Below, piece after piece: positions 53,880 through 64,000 of a stretch of DNA of 64,000 bases; position 1 is the stretch's first letter; each line of letters opens with the position of its first letter. This DNA comes from Lithobates sylvaticus (lineage: Eukaryota; Chordata; Amphibia; Anura; Ranidae), in NCBI GenBank assembly GCA_028564925.1, contig CM053029.1:578615193-578679192 (forward strand). Reading direction: 5' to 3'. Both the position numbers and the translations under genes were made by a program. The notes beneath the pieces are model-generated. The model was given only the letters and a program-made list of their open reading frames with translations. It was not told the DNA's origin and searched no databases.

Positions 53880-54592
53880 CATTATGATATTACCTTGCAG
53901 GGGGAAACTTTTTTTTTTTATGAGCTTTACTACAGTTTTAAAGCTCAGGTTTACATACATACGAATTGTAGATGCTTTGCTAAGTACTGCACTATATTAG
54001 CATTCTGCATTTCATGTTTGGCAAATGTTTTTTAAAGTAGGCAATGACAATTATTGCACTAAATCCATCTATTAAAATATAATTATGCAGAAATATATGC
54101 AGTGTAAAATATTAGCAGTGTAGTTCACTTTCCCAAAGGCATATTATATCCATCACTTTGTATACAAGACAACTAAGCCCCATAATTATATATATTATTG
54201 TATGCTCTAATCAACAGGGAATCACATAAATATATTTAGCAATGTCTATGTTCTGGAGTGAAATCTGATACACAGTCATTAATCGTTCAGTAATGCCTTC
54301 TTTTTTTCCCTGTTTACATGTAAAGAATGTGCACTGAGGGGTTTTCTAAGGATGGTGTCTAATGACAATTTTAAACATGTTTGCATCTACATATTACTGT
54401 TTTGCATCAAAAATATTCTGCCCAAAACTAGGTGTTTGATTTGAGTTAAACAGCCTTATTATTATTATTTGTTTTTTACTTTTATGCCAGTGCAATGCAC
54501 TTTTACCCCCTTCCTGCCCAGACCTATTGTCAGCTTTCAGCGATGTCACACTTTCAATGACAATTGCGTTGTCATGCACCATGCACCGTTGT
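53880..54592. other. unassigned intergenic DNA, ending in a PB1 scrap
   Basis: No gene seen. 54505-54590 carries 'gacaattgcgttgtcatgca' words of the PB1 family directly before the telomere-like array. Confidence 0.4.
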
Positions 54593-55622
54593 CAAACCAT
54601 AACTCTAACCCTCTAACCCTAACCCTAATCCTAACCGGAAACCCTAACCCTAACTTGTTCTTCAAAGGGAAAACCCTAGCCATATCCCCCTAACCCTAAT
54701 GGGAAACCCTAACTCTAACTCCTAACCCTTACCGGGAACCCTAACCCTAACCGGGAACTCTAACCCTAACTTGTTCTTCAAAGGGAAAACCCTAACCATA
54801 ACCCCCTAACCCTAATGGGAAACCCTAAGCCTAACTCCTAAACCCTAACCAGAAACTCTAACCCTAACCGGAAACCCTAACTTGTTCTTCAAGGGGAAAA
54901 CCATAACCCCCTACCCCTAATGGGAAACCCTAACCCCTAACCAGAAACCCTAACTGAAAACCCTAACTTGTTATTTAAGGGGAAACCCCTAACCATAACC
55001 CCCTAACCCTAATGGGAAGCCCTAACTCCTAACCCTAACCAGAAACACTAATCCTAACTTGTTCTTCAAGGGGAAAACCCTAACCCTAATCCTAATCCCT
55101 AACCGGAAACCCTAACCCTAACTTGTTCTTCAAGAGGAAAACCCTAACCATAAACCCTAAATCCTAACCCTAACCCTAACCCCTAACTGGAGACTCTAAC
55201 CCTAACTTGTTCTTCAAGGGGAAAACCCTAACCATAAGCCCCTAACCCTAATGGGAAACCCTAACCGGAAACCCTAACCAGAAATTCTAACTCTAACTCG
55301 TTCTTCAAGGGGAAAACCCTAACCCCTAACCGGAAACCCTATGCCTAACTTGTTCTTCAAGGGGAAAACCCTTACCCCCTAACCCTAACCTCTAACCCTA
55401 ACCGGAAACCCTAACCCTAACCGCAAACCCTAACCCAAACTTGTTTTTCAAGGGGAAAACCCTAATCATAACCCCCCTAACCCTAATGGGAAACCCTAAC
55501 TCCTAATCCTAACGGGAAACCATAACCCTTACCATAACCCTAAACGTGTTCTTCAAGGGGAAAACCTTAACCATAACCCCCTAACCCTGATAGGAAACAC
55601 TAACCCTGACCCCTAACCCTAA
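54593..55622 (-). repeat. interstitial telomere-like array with periodic linker
   Basis: About 1.03 kb of CCCTAA-type units (plus strand), with variants cctaaccggaaa and cctaatgggaaa. A linker 'cttgttcttcaaggggaaaa' recurs eleven times, near 54654, 54769, 54881, 54967, 55059, 55121, 55206, 55299, 55348, 55439 and 55545, with spacing from about 50 to 115 bp. The variation shows it is old and not an active telomere. Confidence 0.95.
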
Positions 55623-56030
55623 ATTTCACGCAACTATGTTTGATCAAGTAGGGGGTGAAGCTCAATGGTGGGGTCATCTGGCTGAAATCTAACAACATAT
55701 AGGTCAAATTAAAATTATACTTTGGCTAATAGCAATTCTAGTGGTGTATTGGATTTGATCATGGGCTCATTAGGGTTATATAAATGGTCTATGAAGCATA
55801 ACAAGCAATTACAATTTTTTTTTTTAATTGTGTTTTTTCACCATTTGCTATCATTTTTAAGTTTTGTAATGTAATGTATAATGTAATGTCAAATAAATAG
55901 GGCACCTGTAAAAACGCTTAAAAAAGAATTAGCGGCGTTTTGCCTCTGGAACGTCAGAAACTTTGGCGTCTGAACTTCTTTCAGACGCCTTCAAAGAAAA
56001 GCCTATAAGTGCAACTGCCTAAAAATGACA
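55623..56030. other. unassigned intergenic DNA
   Basis: No gene. 55920-56000 has 'gcggcgttttgcctctggaa' and 'ggcgtctgaa' words typical of old short repeats. Confidence 0.3.
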
Positions 56031-56034
56031 TTAA

Positions 56035-56724
56035 AGAGGAAGTAAACCCTCTAATACAACTTTAGATCTTCTTAAAATAGATAACACAGGCAGCTGATTG
56101 CTGCCTGTGAAAGTGCACTTACTTGCTTACTTCAGATGATATGCCCGTTTTCATTTAGAATGACGTCATGCGCGCCTGCGCAGTGTGTAGCTGCTAGATC
56201 GGCATATGTCAATGCCGTTTTTTTATGTCCGGCTTGTCTGCTTAGTGAACTGCGAGACATTCTCCTCTGAACGGCATAGAGGAGAAGTCTTGCGATGTAA
56301 AAATCATTCAGCAGCCTCTTCCTGACACTCCCCCTTGTGACTGAACAACACGTCACACAGGGGAGTGAATTAGAGGAGAGAGAGAGACACAGAAGGCCAG
56401 CAGTTCTCATATCCTCATTCCATTCAATTCTCTGTTGCTGTAGTAACGGCAATCGAGAGCGAGGCTTGGATATGACGGTACGGCGCATGCGCGAGATTTC
56501 GACAGGGCCGCGCAGTAAGGGCGGAAATGACGTCCGCATAGGCTGCTGTAATCCACAGTAAAAATGGAGCAGCCGAGACCATGAACAAAACGAAAAAGAT
56601 AACCACAAAAAAAGGTACTTGCAGCGCTCGTTTTTCTATTTAGGACAGATAGCATGCTTGGGTATGTTACAACACACACACTCAGTTAAAAAATAGCATT
56701 TTTTTGGGGGGGTTTACTTCCTCT
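56035..56724. mobile_element. piggyBac-like nonautonomous element, family PB3
   Basis: AGAGGAAGTAAACC and GGTTTACTTCCTCT ends, 690 bp, with TTAA on both sides (56031-56034, 56725-56728). The open frames inside on the minus strand show no transposase motif. Confidence 0.8.
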
Positions 56725-56728
56725 TTAA

Positions 56729-57030
56729 ACAAACCTGTGTACATGTACACATAAGATAACATTGGATGAGTTCAGAGGCAGCTGAAAAAAGCAGCCAACT
56801 GCCTCTGAACGTCCGTTTACCAGCAGCTTATTACAACCACCAGCTTATTACAGCAGGGTTTAAAATCGCAGACTGCAAACACTTTTATTGGTCTTTAAAT
56901 TGTTTGATTTACATATGATGTCCCTTTAGGTCTTAGGCCCTGTCTGTGCACCCCAAGTCAAGATTCAGCCCTGACAACTTCTGGCTTTAATCCTTGCCCT
57001 CTGTCATTAGCGTGCCCTCCGGAAGATTTA
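56729..57030. other. unassigned intergenic DNA
   Basis: No gene or repeat ends recognised. Confidence 0.3.
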
Positions 57031-57035
57031 CTCTC

Positions 57036-58110
57036 TTTCTTGACCAGGCCATTTTTTGCAAATTTCTCCCTCATCAGTGCCTCTCATTAGTGTCTACCTG
57101 TGTCATGGGTGAAGACCTCAAGTTCTCCCATATAGAGGACTATAGCTCCCATGGTTCAGAGAAGCAGGATCTCCCGATCTATGGATAGTGTAGGACCCAC
57201 TAATCATGGGGTACTTTGTCGCAGTAAGTGGGCTTAAGCACCATACAGCAATATGGTGTGACCAAATCCCCATATTTTTTGATAATGTTTTTTGAAAATG
57301 TCTAAGTGTTTTTAATAAGCCTTGCTGGAGGTAAATGTCTTTTTTGCATGTGTCCTGTTGTATGGTCTTATGGCTGCACCATCTTCAATGCATTTTTTAG
57401 GGTATGCCCCCCAAATATCTTGTTTGTCAAATAAAATTTTTGTCCCTTTTTTACCGCAAATATAGCTTTCAGGAAGAACCACAGAGCATTGCCAGGGAGC
57501 AGATATTTGATACAACTGGGAGTAATGTTGAGCGCATCTACCAAGGTTTGGTTCATGGGAGCATTCGACAAACTCATTGTAAAATTCTTAAATTGCAAAT
57601 GTTGAAAATCAGTTCTGTCCATTTTCAAGGCTAATAGTTAAGGAACTAGCAAAAAAAAAAAAAAAGGTAATAAATATAGTTTGGGAAGGGGTGGTGGACC
57701 CTCCATTTTATGTGATTTGAGGATAACATGGGTATTTGATCACCTCTGCGGTTTTTATTTTTTGCTCTATGAAAAGACAGACAATTAAAAAAAAACAATA
57801 TTTTTTACTTTCTGCTATAAACATATACAATAAAAAATTAAAAAAGAAATCTAATTTCTTCCTCAATTTAGGCCAATATGTATTCTGATACATATTTTTG
57901 GTAAAAGAAAAAAATCACATAAAGTGTATATTGATGGGTTTGCGCAAAAGTTTTAGCGTCTACAAACTATGGGATATATTTATGGAATTTGTATTTATAT
58001 TTCATTTTTTACTAGTAATAGCGGCGATCAGTGACTTATAGCAAGAATGTGATATTGTGACGGACAAATCATACACCTGACACTTTTTTGGGAATGAGTG
58101 ACACTCGATT
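57036..58110 (+). mobile_element. broken PB1 piggyBac-like copy
   Basis: 'gaccaggccattttttgcaa' at 57040, then 'ccgcaaatatagctttc', then from 57731 'gtatttgatcacctctgcgg', 'ttttgctctatgaaaa', 'tttgcgcaaaagttttagcg' and 'actagtaatagcggcgatca'. Unrelated DNA lies between the parts (57080-57420 and 57475-57730). Confidence 0.6.
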
Positions 58111-58253
58111 AGTTGGCCGATTATTGTTTTGATTAATCGATTAATCGGTTAATAACCTTAAAAAAAAATGTGTTGTGTATAATTTAGTTAATATGTAAAG
58201 TTTAAAAAAAAAAGGCAATTTTATTCTTAAATATCTTTATGCAGTGGTAAATA

Positions 58254-58290
58254 TACAGTGGTTTGCGAAAGTATTCGGCCCCCTTGAACT
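58254..58290 (+). mobile_element. Tc1/mariner-like terminal fragment
   Basis: 'acagtggtttgcgaaagtat' then 'tcggcccccttgaactttt' is a known start of Tc1/mariner-type repeats. The rest is cut off by the LINE 3' end. Confidence 0.5.
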
Positions 58291-58305
58291 TTTCTTTTTT
58301 TTTTT

Positions 58306-58997
58306 CCATTCAAAAGGTTTATTGAAGGTAAGTTACATTACAGGTGATCACATAACTTGAAGACAGGTACAATCCTGTCTGTACATTTTTTGTGTTGGCA
58401 GTCAATAATAAACCAGGAACATTTAAGATTCAAAACAAATTAACATTCGACATTTTCTGTGAGTGGTCTAAAGAGGCCTTTTCGTTATATCATTCAATGC
58501 TCAGATCACATGTCTAGTTTTCATATTGGTCTCATTATGATTACCTTCTATGTCAGCAATATGGTGGCGAGTAGGATTGAAACAGGTGACATTTAATGTC
58601 AGGATATATTGATGAGTATAGGAAAGGTGAGAGAAAGGAAGAGAGTAGTTAGATGTATGGGACAGAGAAGAGAGGAATAGAGGGTTGGTAGTCATATATG
58701 GTAGCCTAAGTATTGGGGTACATTTCAGTTATATCTGTAATTCAGTTCTCCATCTAAGTTTTTGCCTGATGGGCAGTTTGTTCGCATACCTCCCCAAAGG
58801 TGGGGTGTTATTTTTCAGCCAAGGTTGGGTAGGTTAAGTTTCTCATATTCTTCAGAAAATCTAAAAGCCACCCAAGGGGCCCAGGTTTTGTGGTATCCAT
58901 CCACATCATCATTGGACTGGGCCCTTGTTTCCTCCATGTTACATATGTCCCCTATCCTATGAAGCCACTCTTTAACAGAGGGGACCCTAGTAGATTT
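58306..58997 (-). other. LINE 3' end: lost C-terminus and 3' UTR
   Basis: Codons in the ORF2 frame continue from 58997 to about 58815 ('WLHRIGDICNMEETRAQ', 'WAPWVAFRFSEEYEKLNLP'), then more sense-like sequence, then an untranslated segment reaching the poly(A). Confidence 0.65.
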
Positions 58998-61900
58998 TCA
59001 GTATAATGGTATGAGCGTTTTAGCCGCGTTAAGCATATGTTTGGACAGGGATTTCTTGTATTTGGAGAGTGAGAAGTTGGTAACATGAAGGAGGCAACCG
59101 GCCGCATCCAGTTTCAACGAGGTATCAGTGACATGGCGAATAATTGTAACCACTTTTTCCCAGAATCGTGTGATATGAGGACAATGCCACCAGATGTGCA
59201 AAATCGTACCTTTGTCTTGTCCACATCGCCAGCAAAGATCTGAGGTTTGGGGGAACCACTTATGTAACTTGGCCGGAGTGGCATACCAATGTGTAAGCAA
59301 TTTATACGCAGTTTCCTGCATTCTGGTGCTCAGGGAGCATTTATGTGCTAGTATACAGGCTTTTTGCCATTGTGTGTCTGTTATTTCTATGTTAAGTTCC
59401 TCCGACCACTTCTTCCGAAATCTGTCCAGGGCGTGCGGTGCTGAGGCCTGAAGCCAGGCATATGCCAAGGAGGTGGCTTTGGGAATTGGGGCCCCCTCCA
59501 GGCACACTGATTCCATATCTGTCATTTGTCTAGTAAAGTGCATTTTGCGTCGTGCGTCGTTTACATAGCTTCGTATCTGAAAGTATGTCCATAGGGGCAA
59601 ATCCTGCACATGGGCCTCTACTTTCAGTTTCTGGTAGTCCTTAATAAGGACGTTCTCAAAACAGTGGCTGGTAAGCAAAGGTGTATTCTCGCCTTGTTTC
59701 TGTAACGCACGGTTCGCTACCCCTGGTGGAAAGTCCGGGTTGTCTTTAAGTGGTGTCAAGGGGCTTAAGGGTGAAGATACGTTTGTCTTTTTAATGATTG
59801 AATGGAATATAGATAGGGTGGTGTTCAGAAGGGGGTGTTGTCGCAGAGTCGGTGGGTAATTTTTCATCGAAACCCATGGAGAGAACCTCAGGGGAATCGG
59901 GCTTAACTCATTTTCTAGGGGGACCCAGTCTTTGGTGTCCTGGTGGCAATGCCAATCCAGGATTCTGGTCATATGTGAGGCGTGATAATATTGTTTGTAG
60001 TCGGGTAAGCCCATTCCCCCGCTTTCTTTCGCCCTAGTCATTAACTCAAATTTGATTCTCGGGCGCTTGTGTGCCCAAACAAACTCAAGCTGGATTGTTT
60101 GTAGGGTTTTGAAAAAGCACTGTGGAATCAGGACGGGTAAGGTCCGGAATAAATACAGCACTCTGGGCAATATCGACATCTTACAGATGGCTGCCCTCCC
60201 AAACCATGAGAAATGTTTGTTAGTATGCCAGGACAGCAAATCTTGTCTTATGATTTTGAGCATGGGTGGGAAGTTCCTCTCAAAAATTTGAGATATCTGT
60301 GGGGTTAGCCATACGCCGAGATACTTCATGGCAGAGGGTACCCATTTAAAGGTGCTATTTAGTTGTGCGCTATGTAGTGTATCCTCTGTCATGGTGATAT
60401 TCATCGCCTCAGACTTCGTATAATTGATCTTTAGATAGGAGACGTACCCGTACACCGTGAACTCCCTTAGCAATGTGGGAATTGACGTGAGGGGTTTCGT
60501 TAGGAAAAATAGCAAGTCGTCGGCGTATGCAGCGATTTTAAATTCCCGTTGACCCACCCAGAAACCCTCAATATCTGGTGATAACTTCACTTTCCTAATG
60601 AAAGGTTCCAACGAGATGATGAAGAGGATTGGCGAGAGGGGACACCCCTGTCTTGTACCATTGGTTATTTTTATCGTTTCGGACAGGGTTCCATTTATTC
60701 GTAGTTTTGCTGATGGGTTTTGGTATATCGCCGAGATCCAATTCATCATGCGGGTACCTAGGCCAACATGTTCGCACGTTGCCAACATGTAGTCCCATGC
60801 TACTCGATCGAAGGCCTTCTCCGCGTCTGTAGACAGAAGAAGGCCCTCGATCTTTCGTTCCCTAGCTGCATATACAAGATTTAGTGCCTTTTTTACGTTG
60901 TCTTTTGCCTCTCTGCCTGGCATAAACCCTGCCTGCTCTGGGCCTATGATGGTGTGTAGGAGGGGTTTAAGTCTGTTCGCTAATATTTTGGTCAGGATTT
61001 TAACATCAAGATTCAGTAACAAAATTGGTCTATAGCTAGGGCAGTGTTCTGGATCTTTGTTTGGTTTGGGCAGGACTGTTATGTGTGCCCCAAGGAACGT
61101 CGGGGGGACTTCCCTGGGTGTAGCAAATGAATTTAGAGCTTTTAGAAGTGGGCCAGTCAGGTTGTCTAGGAAGGTCTTATAATATATAGAGGAGAAGCCA
61201 TCAGGGCCCGGGCTTTTCCCATTCTTCATATCTTTTATTGCCGCTTTAACTTCTATTTCCTCAATGGGCCGTTCAAGGAGTTCAGTGTCAGTGGTGTGTA
61301 GCGTGGGCATTTCTGCCCCGCGCAAGTATTCATGAATTGCTTGTGTTCTGGTTCCTTGCATGTCGGGTGGTTTGTGAGGGTTCGGTAGGTTATAGAGATT
61401 GGAGTAGTAGGAGTGGAAATGTTGTGCAATCTGCTCATCCGTCTGATCTAACGTTCCCTGTTTGTTTCGTATACCCTTAATGTTGTTGCTAAGGCGGGGG
61501 TCTTTTAGGGCTCTGGCTAAGAATTTGTCTGTTTTGTCCCCATGTTCGTAATATATTTTTTTCCTGAAAAACAGGAACCGTTTAGTGGTGGCATCTAATA
61601 TTTGTTGTAGGGCTTTTCGGGTGTCGAGTAGTTCAGTCGCCGTCTGTTTGGTGAGGGATTGCTTATGTTGTAGCTCTAGTTGTGAGATTCTGTCTACTAA
61701 TTTTGAGATCTGTTTTTCCCTGTCCCTCTTTCGCTTAGCTCCCGCCCTCATCAATTCCCCTCGCATGTAACATTTGTGTGCCTCCCATGTCATCAAGGGG
61801 TCTGTCTCTGGTATTGAATTAAAGCTAAAAAATTCTTGCAATTGCTTGGTGAGTTTTGGCAATAATTCACAGTCTGTCAGAAGCGAGGAATTCAGTCGCC

Positions 61901-62663
61901 AAGAATGTCTCCTATGTGTGGGTACATCAGAGGCCAGTGAAAGAGAGACGGGGGCATGATCCGAGAAGGATTGTATACCAATGTTTGCCCTTTCCACTAA
62001 ATGTAGGTCCTTTCGTGAAATGAAAATGTAATCAATTCTTGAGTACCTGGCATGGGGGGCAGAATAGAAAGTAAAGTCCTTCCCATCTGTGTGTAGATAT
62101 CTCCAGGTATCCACCAGATGCATCGAGGACAAAATTGATTTCAGGCTCTTCAGTACTCTGTATCTAATGTATGATGTGCCTGTCGATGTGTCAGTTAGAG
62201 GGTTTAGGGGGAGGTTGAAGTCCCCGCCCAGGATTATGCGTCCCGAGCCAAACACTCCAAGCTCCCCCATTATCCGTCTGCAGAAAGTCAGGTGTGAGGT
62301 GTTCGGGAAATAGACATTAGCCAATGTCGTTGGTACCCCATAATATTTCCCCTTCAGGAAGATAAACCTCCCTTCAGCGTCTATCAGTTTGTCCGTCAGC
62401 TCAAAGTTGGCCTCTCTGCTAATTAGTATAGAGACCCCCTTCGACTTAGCCGAGTCATTGGTAGCGTGATATACTGTAGTGAAATAGGAATCAGTGAGCC
62501 TGGGTACATTGCTTGTTCTAAAGTGCGTCTCTTGCAAGAAGGCAAAGTGAGGCCTACCTTTCTTGAGCTCCCTTAGGAGGGCGATCCGTTTTTCAGGGGT
62601 ATTCAGACCTCTGACATTGTGAGATATCACTGTGGGGCAGTGGCCCATCGATGAGTATGCCAT
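58998..62663 (-). CDS. LINE ORF2: AP endonuclease and reverse transcriptase
   Basis: Nicks target DNA and reverse-transcribes LINE RNA at the nick. Residue numbers count from the upstream limit of the frame at 62765; the better start is Met35 (62663, MAYSSMGHCPTVISHN). Endonuclease 46-275: ISHNVRGLN, FLQETH with Glu79, GGDFNLP near 181, RIDYIF, SDHAPV with Asp269/His270. RT 500-780: GKSPGPDGFSSIYYK, 'LLSTDAEKAFDRVAW' (Asp), 'GTRQGCPLSPILF', AAYADDLLF (Asp pair 749-750). A Cys/His cluster near 1190 (CWRCGQDKGTILHIWWHCPH) fits the L1/Tx1 C-terminus. The frame stops at 58998, but the same frame continues 60 codons ('KSTRVPSVKEWLHRIGDI'), so the stop probably replaced a Trp and about 60-90 residues are lost. 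Confidence 0.9.
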   Translation of the reverse strand: MAYSSMGHCPTVISHNVRGLNTPEKRIALLRELKKGRPHFAFLQETHFRTSNVPRLTDSYFTTVYHATNDSAKSKGVSILISREANFELTDKLIDAEGRFIFLKGKYYGVPTTLANVYFPNTSHLTFCRRIMGELGVFGSGRIILGGDFNLPLNPLTDTSTGTSYIRYRVLKSLKSILSSMHLVDTWRYLHTDGKDFTFYSAPHARYSRIDYIFISRKDLHLVERANIGIQSFSDHAPVSLSLASDVPTHRRHSWRLNSSLLTDCELLPKLTKQLQEFFSFNSIPETDPLMTWEAHKCYMRGELMRAGAKRKRDREKQISKLVDRISQLELQHKQSLTKQTATELLDTRKALQQILDATTKRFLFFRKKIYYEHGDKTDKFLARALKDPRLSNNIKGIRNKQGTLDQTDEQIAQHFHSYYSNLYNLPNPHKPPDMQGTRTQAIHEYLRGAEMPTLHTTDTELLERPIEEIEVKAAIKDMKNGKSPGPDGFSSIYYKTFLDNLTGPLLKALNSFATPREVPPTFLGAHITVLPKPNKDPEHCPSYRPILLLNLDVKILTKILANRLKPLLHTIIGPEQAGFMPGREAKDNVKKALNLVYAARERKIEGLLLSTDAEKAFDRVAWDYMLATCEHVGLGTRMMNWISAIYQNPSAKLRINGTLSETIKITNGTRQGCPLSPILFIISLEPFIRKVKLSPDIEGFWVGQREFKIAAYADDLLFFLTKPLTSIPTLLREFTVYGYVSYLKINYTKSEAMNITMTEDTLHSAQLNSTFKWVPSAMKYLGVWLTPQISQIFERNFPPMLKIIRQDLLSWHTNKHFSWFGRAAICKMSILPRVLYLFRTLPVLIPQCFFKTLQTIQLEFVWAHKRPRIKFELMTRAKESGGMGLPDYKQYYHASHMTRILDWHCHQDTKDWVPLENELSPIPLRFSPWVSMKNYPPTLRQHPLLNTTLSIFHSIIKKTNVSSPLSPLTPLKDNPDFPPGVANRALQKQGENTPLLTSHCFENVLIKDYQKLKVEAHVQDLPLWTYFQIRSYVNDARRKMHFTRQMTDMESVCLEGAPIPKATSLAYAWLQASAPHALDRFRKKWSEELNIEITDTQWQKACILAHKCSLSTRMQETAYKLLTHWYATPAKLHKWFPQTSDLCWRCGQDKGTILHIWWHCPHITRFWEKVVTIIRHVTDTSLKLDAAGCLLHVTNFSLSKYKKSLSKHMLNAAKTLIPLY

Positions 62664-62765
62664 TGCACCGCCCTGGACAGATTCGGAGATTCGGTACCTA
62701 TGGAAGACACTATACAGGAGATATGTTATTACAGTATGGTATTCTTTCAAGTGATGTCTACCCAC

Positions 62766-64000
62766 GCGTATAGATCTACCGGTTAAGAGAAAGATAAAGG
62801 GAAGAGTAGCGGAAGGGAGAAAACAGAGAAGGAGAAGATTACGTTATACTGCCTTCGAATAGATATTCTATCCGTGAGGTTTGATTAGGAGTACTAACCA
62901 GGGACTAAGGTCTCCCTGGGTGTACCTTGTGGGGTAGTGGGAGGTAGCAGCAGGGATATCCTGTGTCAATCTCGGTATGGAGAGGGAGACAGGAGTAAAT
63001 TACCCCTCAGTACCAGTCCTGGTACAGGGGATAATGAGAATACAAAAAAAAAATGTAACTGTAGTGGCGGAGGTGGGAGAGGCCCGCGGCCACTTTTCTG
63101 CAATTGAGTTTAAACGAAAAACGTGCTATATCAAACCATTCTGCACCGTATTATAAGTGCTAACCAACAGAACAACCGAAGACTCCTCCAATTAGTGAGG
63201 ACAGGAGGGCGCCAGCCGGCGCACCCCAGACGGGGTACCACCCCAATTAATTTTGGGGATCCATATCCCGTCCCGGCCACCGGCCACCCGCCCCCCCCCC
63301 CCCCCCCGGAAGAATCTCAAACTTCACCTAAAAGTGGATTCGTACATTCTAGACTCTCAATCCTAGGCGTAAACCTTGTATCCCGTCAGAGGAGGGCAAG
63401 ACCGTAGGGCAAAAAATGTAATAAAATAAATAGAATATATAAAATGAAACAAAATAAGTAAAATAAAATAAAATAAATAAAATAAAATAAGAGCAAAACA
63501 AGGCAAAATAAGTAAAGATATGCTAGTTTACAGTGTTACCACTCAATCGTAAAGTCCGTATCTCATTGATCTTAGCTGCAAGTTGCGCCTGGGGATCAGT
63601 GCACGTTCCCGGGGATGTCAGGGAAAGTGGCTCCCTCTGTCCAGTCCATCTGTATTTTGCTTGAGAAGTGTATTCTGCAGTCAGATGTGTCGGGGCCTTT
63701 TCACCTCTCAGGTAGATGGGCATGTTTGAGGGGCCTTCCGGGTGTCAAGCTGAGTAGGGGTGTATGCCCCTGCTCCCCCCTTGGGCAACCGAGTAGTGTC
63801 AGTACACGGTAGAGTTGGGTGTTAATAGATGTGGGGGGGAGCCAGTAAGCAAAAAAAAAAGAACCAAGGGGAATAAAACTAAAACCAAAACAAAAACAGT
63901 GAACCTGAGATGTTCAAACCACATAGGTGTGATCAAAAAACCGGGATCTCATCTTTCTGTCATGGGTCCTCCGGAGCTCCAGGTTGGCGGGCTCTGGGTG
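62766..64000 (-). other. LINE upstream region, no frame recognised
   Basis: GC-moderate, with a C run at 63291-63307 and an A/T-rich 'aaaataaaataaa' stretch at 63415-63500. Short frames show no esterase, coiled-coil or zinc-knuckle motif of LINE ORF1. Presumed inter-ORF or 5' region. Confidence 0.45.

Larger units (their letters stand above)
58291..64000 (-). mobile_element. L1/Tx1-type LINE, 5' part outside the window
   Basis: On the minus strand the element ends in poly(A) (T run at 58295-58305). It contains ORF2 (58998-62765), a 3' segment, and about 1.2 kb upstream that has no recognised frame and is probably the region between ORF1 and ORF2. ORF1 would lie beyond 64000. The full-length open ORF2 implies a recent insertion. 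Confidence 0.8.

Noticed and set aside
54593-55622. Active telomere end
   Set aside because: Units are degenerate, contain a periodic linker and are followed by ordinary repeats, so the array is interstitial and old.

Overview
This window looks like intergenic DNA from a large, transposon-rich vertebrate genome. The high-copy repeat families (TTAA-flanked CCACTT elements, TTA/TAA-flanked GTACACACG elements, Penelope-like and Ngaro/DIRS retroelements, an L1/Tx1-type LINE) suggest an anuran amphibian, probably a ranoid frog. That placement comes from recalled repeat families, not from a host gene. I found no host protein-coding gene, tRNA, rRNA or CRISPR array. Every long open frame belongs to a mobile element or a tandem repeat.

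Layout. 1-20 kb: DNA-transposon debris, mainly piggyBac-like and Harbinger-like nonautonomous elements, plus a 20-bp minisatellite (7.6 kb), the 3' end of a CR1/L2-type LINE (15.3-16.1 kb), a hammerhead-headed retroelement insertion (16.19-17.08 kb) and an AT-rich satellite of about 135-bp units (17.9-20.45 kb) split by a piggyBac-like element. 21.2-30.2 kb: a nested stack. One old repeat is split by a Ngaro (DIRS-order) fossil (21.6-27.2 kb), by a hammerhead-bearing element (27.81-28.80 kb) and by a younger piggyBac-like copy (29.18-30.17 kb). The Ngaro copy itself carries a 158-bp hammerhead-headed insertion. 30.2-45.7 kb: further nested DNA transposons, including a Harbinger element with a transposase remnant (32.65-34.31 kb), a long inverted repeat (35.1-35.75 kb), a hAT fold-back element (39.24-40.03 kb), a Tc1/mariner relic (41.03-41.91 kb) and another hammerhead-headed insertion (43.99-45.17 kb).

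45.69-53.88 kb is the best-preserved unit: a Penelope-like element with two direct repeats of about 2.05 kb (pLTRs), a 407-codon first ORF, a reverse transcriptase and a GIY-YIG endonuclease. 54.6-55.6 kb is an interstitial telomere-like array with a regularly spaced non-telomeric linker. 58.29-64.0 kb is a minus-strand L1/Tx1-type LINE whose second ORF is open for 1255 codons. Its 5' part lies beyond the window.

The unifying observation is hammerhead-ribozyme architecture. Eight sites have stem I, a CTGANGA-like core, a stem II hairpin, GAA and a palindromic mini stem III. One (28497-28535) matches the full canonical core. Three insertions begin within about 10 bp of such a motif and have 14-15 bp target duplications, suggesting that hammerhead-headed RNAs of Penelope-like origin repeatedly inserted here. 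The nesting also gives empty-site evidence that assigns several short repeat families to superfamilies.
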